DNA of 12,991 bases from Candidatus Sulfopaludibacter sp. SbA3 (lineage in GTDB: Bacteria; Acidobacteriota; Vicinamibacteria; Vicinamibacterales; UBA2999): positions 1 through 12,991 of the forward strand of contig CAMBHC010000039.1 in assembly GCA_945866285.1 (NCBI GenBank), in the 5' to 3' direction. The notes under the pieces were generated by a model. It ran no database searches. It was not told where the DNA came from and saw nothing but the letters and a program-made list of their open reading frames with translations. Shown here in pieces: positions 1-7,054 of the stretch (its first letter is position 1; each line of letters opens with the position of its first letter). The position numbers were made by a program, and so were the translations under genes.

Positions 1-214
1 CCGTCACGTTTGATGCGTCGCACGACAGCGCTCCGGCGAGCTGCCCCATGGGCATCGCGCGATCCGGCTCAATCAGGTTGATCAGGTGGCACTGCGCGGG
101 CGACAGCTCCAGTTCGGCAGCCATGGCCGGCAGGCTGGCCCGCTGCGTGAACGAGAACTGTACCAGGAGCTGCCACGCTTCACAGGCGACAGGGTTCTTG
201 GGCTTCGCGCACAT
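1..214 (-). CDS. MarR-family transcriptional regulator, N-terminal part (runs off left edge)
   Basis: Reading the minus strand from ATG at 214 gives 71 open codons to the window edge, with no stop. The segment LSPAQCHLINLIEP (residues 37-50) followed by MGQLAGALSCDASNVT (56-71) matches the MarR winged-helix pattern: a helix, then the start of the recognition helix with the typical 'L...L..D.SNVT' motif. The rest of the DNA-binding wing and the C-terminal dimer helix lie outside the window. An in-frame TGA lies just upstream of the ATG, so 214 is the most upstream ATG in the frame. There is no clear Shine-Dalgarno; a TATACT hexamer sits 7 nt before the ATG, which fits leaderless transcription. 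Four cysteines (C2, C11, C42, C65) occur in 71 residues, which might allow redox sensing, but this is speculation. The gene is divergent from lon, and MarR proteins commonly regulate themselves and the divergent gene. The family call is fairly sure; the ligand is unknown. Confidence 0.8.
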   Translation of the reverse strand, partial: MCAKPKNPVACEAWQLLVQFSFTQRASLPAMAAELELSPAQCHLINLIEPDRAMPMGQLAGALSCDASNVT

Positions 215-221
215 CGCCGTC

Positions 222-250
222 AGTATAGTTCATCCCCTCAATAGTTGACA
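222..250 (-). promoter_or_regulatory. Candidate promoter of the marR-like gene
   Basis: On the minus strand a good -10 hexamer, TATACT (227 to 222, 5 of 6 to consensus), lies 7 nt before the ATG at 214. With a 17-bp spacer the -35 position falls on TGTCAA (250 to 245), a poor match. That hexamer is the reverse complement of the lon -35 box, so the two divergent promoters would share the same 6 bp. Transcription would start at or next to the start codon. Confidence 0.4.
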
Positions 251-260
251 TCATCAAGTA
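242..260. promoter_or_regulatory. Candidate MarR-type operator (imperfect inverted repeat)
   Basis: TAGTTGA (242-248), a 5-bp spacer (CATCA), then TCAAGTA (254-260). The arms are complementary at 6 of 7 positions. Size and symmetry fit a winged-helix dimer site of the MarR type. It covers the lon -35 hexamer (245-250) and the -35 region of the divergent regulator, so binding could repress both genes. Seen: the inverted repeat and its position. Inferred: the protein that binds it. Confidence 0.45.
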
Positions 261-273
261 ATTGGCGTAGGGT
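245..273 (+). promoter_or_regulatory. Candidate promoter of lon
   Basis: A perfect -35 box TTGACA (245-250), a 17-bp spacer and a weak -10 TAGGGT (268-273, 3 of 6 but fitting TANNNT). The -10 ends 7 nt before the ATG at 281, so the transcript would be leaderless or nearly so. Alternatively the GGTGG at 271-275 could act as a poor ribosome-binding site of a transcript that starts further upstream. Confidence 0.45.
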
Positions 274-280
274 GGAAAAC

Positions 281-2563
281 ATGACCTCCTACAAACTGAT
301 CTCCCTCGACGAAACCGTGGTGTTCCCGGGCATGCCGGTGACCCTGTCCGTCGACCCCGGCACCGACGAGCGCATCCTGCTGCTGCCCAAGCGCGGGCGT
401 GAATACGCCACGGTTGGCGTGGTCGCCGAAGTCACTGAGCGCGTGAAGCTCCCCGGACGCGGGTTTGCCGTGTCGCTCATGGGCCTGCACCGCGCCGTGC
501 CCGGCGCCGCCAGCACCGACCGGGACGGGCACCTGCGGATCGAGGTAGACGAACGAGGCGAAGTCACACCGCCGGCGACCCTCACCGCCGAACTCGAACG
601 CGAGTACCGCGCCGTGGTTGAAGAACTACTGCAGCTGCGTGGTGACGATGGGCGGATCAGCGCGTTCTTGCGGTCGATCACCGGCGCCAGCGCCCTGGCC
701 GACACCGCCGGCTACTCCCCCGACCTGAGCATGGACCAGAAGATCGACTTGCTCGAGACGCTCGATGTGGTCGAACGGCTGACGCTCGCTGTGCGCCTGC
801 AGAAGGAACGACTCACGGAACTGCAACTGCGCAAACGCATCCGCGAGGATGTCGACTCCGGCGCGCAGAAGCAGCAGCGCGAGTATTTCCTGAACCGGCA
901 GATGGACGCCATCCGCAAGGAGCTGGGCCAGAACGAAGCCTCGGTCGCCGAGGAGTATCGCAAGAAGATCGCCGCCGCCGGCATGCCGGAGAAGATCCAG
1001 CAGCAGGCCGAGCGCGAGCTATCTCGGTTCGAGCGCATGGGCGACTCCAACGCCGAAGCGTCGATGATTCGCACCTATCTCGACTGGCTGCTCGCCGTGC
1101 CGTGGTCGACGCGGTCTGAGGAACGTCTTGATCCGACCTACGCGCGTGAGGTGCTTGATGCGGATCACGCCGGCCTGGACGAGGTGAAGTCGCGCATCAC
1201 CGAATACCTGGCCGTGCGCAAGCTGCGCGCTGATCGCGGCCTGCCGGATGACAAGCGGTCCGGCGCCATCCTCACGCTGGTCGGACCTCCGGGCACCGGC
1301 AAGACCTCCATCGGCGAATCGATCGCGCGAGCGACGGGGCGCAAGTTCGTGCGCATGTCGCTTGGCGGCGTTCGCGATGAAGCGGAGATCCGCGGCCATC
1401 GGCGTACCTACATCGGCGCGCTGCCCGGCCGCCTGGTCCGTGCCCTGCGCGACGCCGGCACCATGAACCCGGTGATCATGCTGGACGAAGTGGACAAGCT
1501 CGGTGCCGACTGGCGGGGAGACCCGTCGGCCGCGTTGCTGGAAGTGCTCGACCCGGCGCAGAACCACGCCTTCGGCGATCACTACCTGGACGTCGAGATC
1601 GATCTGTCGCAGGTGCTGTTCATTGCCACGGCGAACGTGGCTGACCGGATCCCTGGTCCGCTGCTGGATCGCATGGAGGTGATCCCCTTCGATGGCTACA
1701 CCGTCGACGAGAAGGTCTCGATCGCGCGCGGCTATCTCTGGCCGCGCCAGGTCGAACGCAACGGCCTCGTCGCAGACGATGTGACGACGACCGATGACGT
1801 GCTGCGTTTGGTGGTGAGCGAATACACCCGCGAAGCCGGCGTCCGTCAGCTCGAACGCGAAATCGGCACCCTGCTGCGCAAGACCGCGGCAACGGTGGCG
1901 ACCGCACCCCCCGCCACGCCCGTGGTGATCGACGCGGCCGCGGTGCGGCGCGCGTTGGGCCGCCAGAAGGTATTCCACGAAGTGGCCGCGCGCACCGCGA
2001 CCCCGGGCGTGGCCACGGGCCTGGCGGTCACCGGCGTTGGTGGCGACGTGCTGTTCGTCGAGGCGGCCTCCATGGCCGGCTCTGGCGGGCTCGTGCTCAC
2101 TGGACAGCTCGGTGACGTGATGAAGGAATCAGCGCGCATTGCGCTGACCTACGTGCGCAGCCATGCTGCGCCGTTGGGTATTCCGGACGAAGCGTTCTCG
2201 GGCAAGGAGTTCCACCTCCATGTGCCGGCCGGCGCCGTGCCCAAGGACGGTCCCAGTGCAGGCGTCACCATGGTGACGGCCCTCGTATCGCTGCTGTCGG
2301 GACGGCCGGTGAAGAGCACGGTCGGCATGACCGGCGAAGTGACACTCCAGGGGAGGGTGCTGCCCATTGGCGGGTTGAAGCAAAAGGTGCTGGCGGCGCA
2401 CGCCGCAGGGCTCACCGAGGTGATTCTGCCGGCGCGCAACGCGCCCGACCTGGATGACGTGCCGGCCGACGTGCGCGAGCACATGCGCTTCCACGCGGTG
2501 AGCACGATCGACGAGGTGTTAGCGCTCGCCCTGGAGCCAGCGGTGCTGGCCCAGGCGGCCTGA
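281..2563 (+). CDS. lon: ATP-dependent protease LonA
   Basis: Homo-oligomeric cytoplasmic AAA+ serine protease that unfolds and degrades damaged and short-lived regulatory proteins. The product is 760 aa from ATG 281, close to the usual 780-810 aa of LonA. An N-terminal LON substrate-binding domain covers about residues 5-190 (opening KLISLDETVVFPGMPV), followed by a charged helical region with QREYFLNRQMDAIRKELGQ. The AAA+ module has Walker A GPPGTGKT at 335-342 (K341) and Walker B MLDEVDK with D402/E403. The C-terminal protease domain has the catalytic serine in PKDGPSAGV (S659) and the catalytic lysine K702 in GGLKQK, the same 43-residue spacing as in E. coli (S679/K722). All key residues are present. 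A longer reading from TTG 245 is rejected because that codon lies inside the TTGACA box and the extra 12 residues do not look like Lon. The neighbouring divergent MarR-like gene may control it. The C-terminus is 4 bp from the stop of the convergent gene. Confidence 0.97.
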   Translation: MTSYKLISLDETVVFPGMPVTLSVDPGTDERILLLPKRGREYATVGVVAEVTERVKLPGRGFAVSLMGLHRAVPGAASTDRDGHLRIEVDERGEVTPPATLTAELEREYRAVVEELLQLRGDDGRISAFLRSITGASALADTAGYSPDLSMDQKIDLLETLDVVERLTLAVRLQKERLTELQLRKRIREDVDSGAQKQQREYFLNRQMDAIRKELGQNEASVAEEYRKKIAAAGMPEKIQQQAERELSRFERMGDSNAEASMIRTYLDWLLAVPWSTRSEERLDPTYAREVLDADHAGLDEVKSRITEYLAVRKLRADRGLPDDKRSGAILTLVGPPGTGKTSIGESIARATGRKFVRMSLGGVRDEAEIRGHRRTYIGALPGRLVRALRDAGTMNPVIMLDEVDKLGADWRGDPSAALLEVLDPAQNHAFGDHYLDVEIDLSQVLFIATANVADRIPGPLLDRMEVIPFDGYTVDEKVSIARGYLWPRQVERNGLVADDVTTTDDVLRLVVSEYTREAGVRQLEREIGTLLRKTAATVATAPPATPVVIDAAAVRRALGRQKVFHEVAARTATPGVATGLAVTGVGGDVLFVEAASMAGSGGLVLTGQLGDVMKESARIALTYVRSHAAPLGIPDEAFSGKEFHLHVPAGAVPKDGPSAGVTMVTALVSLLSGRPVKSTVGMTGEVTLQGRVLPIGGLKQKVLAAHAAGLTEVILPARNAPDLDDVPADVREHMRFHAVSTIDEVLALALEPAVLAQAA

Positions 2564-2567
2564 CACG

Positions 2568-4760
2568 TCAGAAGCGCTTGGTATAGACCGCCTTCGCCGC
2601 CCCTCGGCGGTCAAGGGTCTTGAAGCCCATCGTCGGATCGGACGGGTCGAGCCAGTTCTGTGTGTAGACGAAGAAGATGTCGTTGCCGGGCGTGAGGATC
2701 CACCGGAAGCGAGACTGCCAGCCAAGGATCCGGCTCACCGAGTCGAACTGGATGTTGTTGACCAGATACATGAACGGGCTGAACTGGGTGTCGGCCACCA
2801 TCCGGTACAGCTTCGTCTGAAAGCTCCCCTCGGCCAGGTTCACGTCGTTGAACTCGTATGAGAGGTTCACCGTGACGCCGGGCCGCGGGCGCAGTCCCAT
2901 GCCGACGCTGGCCTCCAGGCGGTCGCCCGAGTAGAACGTGCCCCACTCCAGCCGCGGCTGGACCGAGACGATGCGCTTGTTGGCCGTGTTGGCTGACAGT
3001 GAAAAGCGCGTGAACTGATAGTCCGTCCCGGCCGGCAGTACGATGCCATCGGCGATCGCAAAGTCGTTCTTCAGGTACTCGTAGCTCGGCGACGTCTCGA
3101 ACTGGAGGTTGTCGCCACTGTGCATCTCCACCCGGAGCAGCTGGATATTGCCATCCACCGTCTCGAGGTCGCCCTGCAGGTTGGTGTAGATATTCGGCTG
3201 GGCGCCGAAGCCGAAACGCCGGATGTAGCGATTGCCGGCCGGCCTGGGGTTCCACCGGGCCTCAGGCGTGTAGCGACGGAACTCGCGCCGCGCGGTAAAG
3301 CCGACGGCCGGGTTGTACTGCTCCTGCACTTCCTGGAACGACATGCTCATGTCGACGATGTCGTTGGGGTAGTCGAGCATCGCGCCAAACGCGGCCCGGC
3401 CGCCCGTGGTGGCACCAACGGTGGAGTTGCCGACCAGGTAGCCCGTGAAGAACAGGTTCTTGTTCTTTCGGAAGCTCGACGTCGCCAGCCTGAAGTCCAC
3501 GCCGGCCGTGTGCTGCGCCCCCGTGCCATCTGACGGCGCATCGCGCAGGGTATACAAGGCGCCGAAATAGGACTGCTGCAAGGTTCGCCGCCGCACGCGT
3601 GCCACGAGGAAGTTTTCGCCGATGGCGCCCTGGTCCTCCCCGGTCCGCACATACAGCAATCCCGCATCCTGGCGGCCGGCCTGCCCCGTCATCTTGCCCC
3701 CGCCGATAATGCGCTGCGGCTGGCCGGCCGTCAGGCCGATGCGGCGCGAGAAGAAGGCGTTGTTGGCAAAGTCGAAAAAGGTGGCGCCGTCGAGGAAGAA
3801 CCCGCGCTTCTCGGGAAAGAACAACGGAAAGCGCGTCAGGTTGACTCGCCGGGTATCGACCTCGGTCTCGGCGAAGTCGGTGTTGACGGTGCCGACCGCC
3901 CGCAAGCTCGGCGTGATGTTATAGGTCAGCTCGCCGCCGACGTCAGCGGTGGTGTTGGTCTTGACGACGGGCGCGCGGCCGGGGCCGTCGGCCACCGTGC
4001 CGGCCACGTAGGGCTTCACCTCGAGGCCCTTGCCCTGCGTCACGTCCTTGAGGCCGACGAGCAGGCCGGCGTTGGACATGCGCCGCAGACCCTGGTTGCG
4101 CTGGTACCCGGTCCACATCAACTCTTCGTTCTTGCGGCGCACGGTGCGCTGGAAGTTGATGCCCCACGCCGGGGCATTGGGGTCGAAGGCGAGCGTGCGG
4201 AAGGGGATGTCGATCTCGATCACCCAGCCGATCTCGCTCTGGCGCACGCGCGCGTTCCAAATGCCGTCCCACTCGCGGTTGTTTGACCCGCCCGGCCCCA
4301 TCAGGGCGTCGGCCATCAGGCCGGCGGGGTTCATCTCGAAAAAATAGCCCGTCTGCTGGTTCAGGAACGTATCGATCGTCCACATGAACCGATCGTCGGC
4401 GCTCAGGTACTCGTCGCGCTTGCGGGTGTTGCCCAGCAGCTTGTCGGGCTCCGAGTCGTAATTGGTGACGCCGATGTAGAGGTGGTCCTTGTTGAAGGTC
4501 ACCCGGATGTCGGTGCGCTCGGTCGGCGTGCCGCCGAGCGTCGGATCCTGCATGATGAACTCGCCGGCCGTCGTGGCGCGCGCCCAGGCCGCCTCGTCCA
4601 GCACGCCGTCAAGCACCACCCGCTCATCGTCTTTCAGGCGCTCGGCGGTGACCACCCGCCGGCCGGAGTTCATCGCATCGGCCTGTTGGGCCCACAGGCC
4701 GGCTGGCCACGCCAGGGCGGCCACCACGAGAAGGGAGATGCGGATCATTCGAACCTTCAT
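2568..4760 (-). CDS. CBM9-like / DUF5916 outer-membrane protein, second of a tandem pair
   Basis: The product is 730 aa. It starts with a signal peptide (MKVRMIRISLLVVAALAWPAGLWA, probable cleavage after A24). Residues about 40-250 form a carbohydrate-binding-family-9-like beta domain (VVLDGVLDEAAWARA, then IRVTFNKDHLYIGV and GWVIEIDIPFRTLAF). From about residue 260 to the end is the DUF5916 region, marked by NTDFAETEVDTRRVNLTRFP starting at 293 and by PEKRGFFLDG. It ends in many alternating beta strands and the terminal sequence YTKRF; a C-terminal phenylalanine is typical of outer-membrane barrels. No TonB plug or catalytic motif is seen. The start ATG overlaps the stop of the upstream paralogue (TGATG, one shared base), so translation is probably coupled. 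The function of DUF5916 is not established; binding or moving a polymer or sugar at the surface is inference. The stop lies 4 bp from that of lon on the other strand. Confidence 0.88.
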   Translation of the reverse strand: MKVRMIRISLLVVAALAWPAGLWAQQADAMNSGRRVVTAERLKDDERVVLDGVLDEAAWARATTAGEFIMQDPTLGGTPTERTDIRVTFNKDHLYIGVTNYDSEPDKLLGNTRKRDEYLSADDRFMWTIDTFLNQQTGYFFEMNPAGLMADALMGPGGSNNREWDGIWNARVRQSEIGWVIEIDIPFRTLAFDPNAPAWGINFQRTVRRKNEELMWTGYQRNQGLRRMSNAGLLVGLKDVTQGKGLEVKPYVAGTVADGPGRAPVVKTNTTADVGGELTYNITPSLRAVGTVNTDFAETEVDTRRVNLTRFPLFFPEKRGFFLDGATFFDFANNAFFSRRIGLTAGQPQRIIGGGKMTGQAGRQDAGLLYVRTGEDQGAIGENFLVARVRRRTLQQSYFGALYTLRDAPSDGTGAQHTAGVDFRLATSSFRKNKNLFFTGYLVGNSTVGATTGGRAAFGAMLDYPNDIVDMSMSFQEVQEQYNPAVGFTARREFRRYTPEARWNPRPAGNRYIRRFGFGAQPNIYTNLQGDLETVDGNIQLLRVEMHSGDNLQFETSPSYEYLKNDFAIADGIVLPAGTDYQFTRFSLSANTANKRIVSVQPRLEWGTFYSGDRLEASVGMGLRPRPGVTVNLSYEFNDVNLAEGSFQTKLYRMVADTQFSPFMYLVNNIQFDSVSRILGWQSRFRWILTPGNDIFFVYTQNWLDPSDPTMGFKTLDRRGAAKAVYTKRF

Positions 4761-7054
4761 CAGAACCTGAACAGGCGCGTCATCTTCACGACAAACGCGC
4801 GATTACGGAGGGTCATGTTTTCCCTGGGGTCGAGCGGATTGGTATTCTGCTCGTCGGTCCACACCACGAAGAACTCACTGCCGGGCTGGTACTCCCAGCG
4901 GAACCGCATGTTGCTGCTGAAGGTGTGATCGGCCGAGCTGTATTGCAGCAGCGCGCTGGCGAACATCCGGGGGGAGAAGCCGTAATCGGTGCGGGCGCTG
5001 AACAGGCGCGTGGTGAAGTTGCCCGTTGGCAACTCGACCTTGCTCATCGACACGCGCGGCTCCACCGAGAGCTGCTTCAGGATCGAGAGGCGCCCCTGGC
5101 TGAACGACACGGTGCGAATCGTGCCGCTGTAATACTCGCCCAGTTGCACGCTGAGGTTGCCCGACAGGCGGCGCTGCTGCCCCATGTTGTAGCGCACCGA
5201 CATGTCGTTGTAGTGATACCCGCCGGGCGGGATGACCACGCCGGCCGACGGCCGAAACGGCGCCAGCAACAGGTCGTAGTTAGCGTTGCCTTCTACGGTG
5301 AGCGTGTCGCTGTTGTCGAACTCGGTGCTGAACTGTCCGGTCTGCTGGCGTGATTCGACCTGGCCGGCGCCGTTCTCGAAGTACTCGATGTTGCCGTCGA
5401 AAGAGAACTTGCGCACGGCGCGCATGTTCCTGGGCCGCGGGCTGAAGCGGCCCGACGCGAACGACCGCGTGAAGTCGGTACGGCGCAGGAAGCCGACCTC
5501 GGGATTGAAGTCCTTCCCGACCTTCAGAATACTGGCGCTGGCGCCGTAACGGTCGGGCGCGTAGTCGAACTTGCCCTGGTAGCTCTCGTTGTCGCCGGTC
5601 AACCCGGTGGTCTGGGTCTGCGCGTAGTAGGTGGTCAGGCTGACGTTCTGGTAGAAGCCGAAGGCCGCATCCACGCCGTAGGCCTGGTTAGAGCCACCCT
5701 CGGTCACACTTGACTTGTTCCGATTGGTGATCACGGCGCCAATCGTGCTGCGGCGCAGGATGTCGCGCTTGGCGCGCAACACGGTGAAGTTGGTCGCCGG
5801 TGTGCGCGAGGCTTCCTCGTCGCCAGCCTGGATGTTCATCACGCCCACACCGAAGGCGCCGATCTTGCCGGTCAGACGGCCACCGACATCGATCGGGACG
5901 ACCCGGCCGCGGTTGAGGCCAATGCGCCGGCTGTAAAACAGGTACGGCTGGTCGCCGCCACTGCCGAAATTGCCGCCACCCGAGGCGCCGCCGCGGCCGA
6001 AGTCGAACAGGCCGCGGCCTTCGAGGAAGAAGTCGCGCTTCTCGGGCAGGAACAGGTTGAAGCGCGTCAGGTTGACCTGCTGCTCGTCGATTTCGACCTG
6101 CGCGAAGTCAGTGTTCACCGTGAGGTCGGCGGTCAAGTTGGCGGTGATGCCGTACTTCATGTCGCCACCAATCTCGCCGGCCTTGTCGCCCAACACCGGC
6201 GGATTCTGGACCTTGTCGGTCGAACTGCGGCCCAGCGCGTAGGGCTTGATCTCGAGGTTACGTCCGGCGGGCGGCAAATCAAGCCCCACCACCGTGCCAA
6301 ACATCGACACGCGATTGAGCGCCTGGGGACCGGCCATGTTGCGCGGCACCGGGGTCCAATAATCCCACTCGTTCTTGTGACGGATGGAGCGGCGAAACTG
6401 GATGCCCCACGCCTGGTTGGTGCCCGAGGTGTAGCGCAACGACTTGAACGGGAACGCCATCTCGATGGTCCAGCCGCCGTCGAACCGCCCGGTCTTGGCC
6501 AGCCATACTGGATTCCAATCGGTATTGGGTGCGCCTTCATCCACCACCGAGTAGTCGGCAAAGCCACCGATCGGGTTGGCGTAGAACATGTAGCCGCTGC
6601 GGCGGTCGTAGAACGTGTCGAAGCTGACGCCGAAGTGGTCGTTATTGCGCATCTGGTTGGTGTCGCGGCGCAGCTCGTTGGCAATCCACTTCTCGGGCGG
6701 CGCGGCGTCCCAGACCTTGGCCGAGACGTAGATATTGTCGCCGTCGAACGAGACCCAGATCTCGGTCTTCTCGGTCGAGGGCTCGCGATAGCGCGGCGAT
6801 GCCTGCACCATGCCATCGAAGCCAGGATAGGTCTGGTAGAGCGACTCGTCCAACTGGCCATCTATTTTGAACGGCTCGGTCAGCTTGATGGCGCGGATGG
6901 TCGACTTGCCGGTGGCCTGATCGCGGGCCATGACATTCGGCTGATCAGGCGCAGCCGGACCGTCCACCACGAGGGTGGCTGGTGCCGGCGGCTGCTGAGC
7001 GAAAGCGGGTGGGGTGGAAAGGACAAGGGTGGCGAACGCTAACAGGACACGCAC
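4760..7054 (-). CDS. CBM9-like / DUF5916 outer-membrane protein, first of a tandem pair
   Basis: The product is 764 aa and a clear paralogue of the downstream gene. The start is GTG at 7054: an in-frame TAA lies two codons upstream, and the GTG opens a proper signal peptide (MRVLLAFATLVLSTPPAFA, cleavage after A19). The CBM9-like domain covers about residues 55-260 (IRAIKLTEPFKIDGQLDESL, IWVSFDGDNIYVSAKV, GGWTIEMAFPFKSLRY). The DUF5916 part begins near NTDFAQVEIDEQQVNLTRF at 314 with PEKRDFFLEG, as in the sister protein. It carries a glycine-rich insert at 353-370 that the sister lacks. The end (VKMTRLFRF) has the terminal phenylalanine of outer-membrane barrels, and FRWEYQPGSEFFVVWTDEQ near the end matches FRWILTPGNDIFFVYTQ in the sister. 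It overlaps the end of the ankyrin gene by 16 nt, so it probably depends on translation of that gene. Biochemical role unknown. Confidence 0.88.
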   Translation of the reverse strand: MRVLLAFATLVLSTPPAFAQQPPAPATLVVDGPAAPDQPNVMARDQATGKSTIRAIKLTEPFKIDGQLDESLYQTYPGFDGMVQASPRYREPSTEKTEIWVSFDGDNIYVSAKVWDAAPPEKWIANELRRDTNQMRNNDHFGVSFDTFYDRRSGYMFYANPIGGFADYSVVDEGAPNTDWNPVWLAKTGRFDGGWTIEMAFPFKSLRYTSGTNQAWGIQFRRSIRHKNEWDYWTPVPRNMAGPQALNRVSMFGTVVGLDLPPAGRNLEIKPYALGRSSTDKVQNPPVLGDKAGEIGGDMKYGITANLTADLTVNTDFAQVEIDEQQVNLTRFNLFLPEKRDFFLEGRGLFDFGRGGASGGGNFGSGGDQPYLFYSRRIGLNRGRVVPIDVGGRLTGKIGAFGVGVMNIQAGDEEASRTPATNFTVLRAKRDILRRSTIGAVITNRNKSSVTEGGSNQAYGVDAAFGFYQNVSLTTYYAQTQTTGLTGDNESYQGKFDYAPDRYGASASILKVGKDFNPEVGFLRRTDFTRSFASGRFSPRPRNMRAVRKFSFDGNIEYFENGAGQVESRQQTGQFSTEFDNSDTLTVEGNANYDLLLAPFRPSAGVVIPPGGYHYNDMSVRYNMGQQRRLSGNLSVQLGEYYSGTIRTVSFSQGRLSILKQLSVEPRVSMSKVELPTGNFTTRLFSARTDYGFSPRMFASALLQYSSADHTFSSNMRFRWEYQPGSEFFVVWTDEQNTNPLDPRENMTLRNRAFVVKMTRLFRF

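Noticed and set aside
48..248. Short plus-strand frame before lon
   Set aside because: It lies opposite the MarR-like coding region, which is well supported.
245..280. TTG start giving lon 12 more residues
   Set aside because: The TTG is part of a TTGACA promoter box, the extra residues do not resemble Lon, and ATG 281 fits the family N-terminus.
1019..1978. Open frame of 319 codons on the minus strand inside lon
   Set aside because: Antisense to a perfectly conserved AAA+ region; no recognisable protein.
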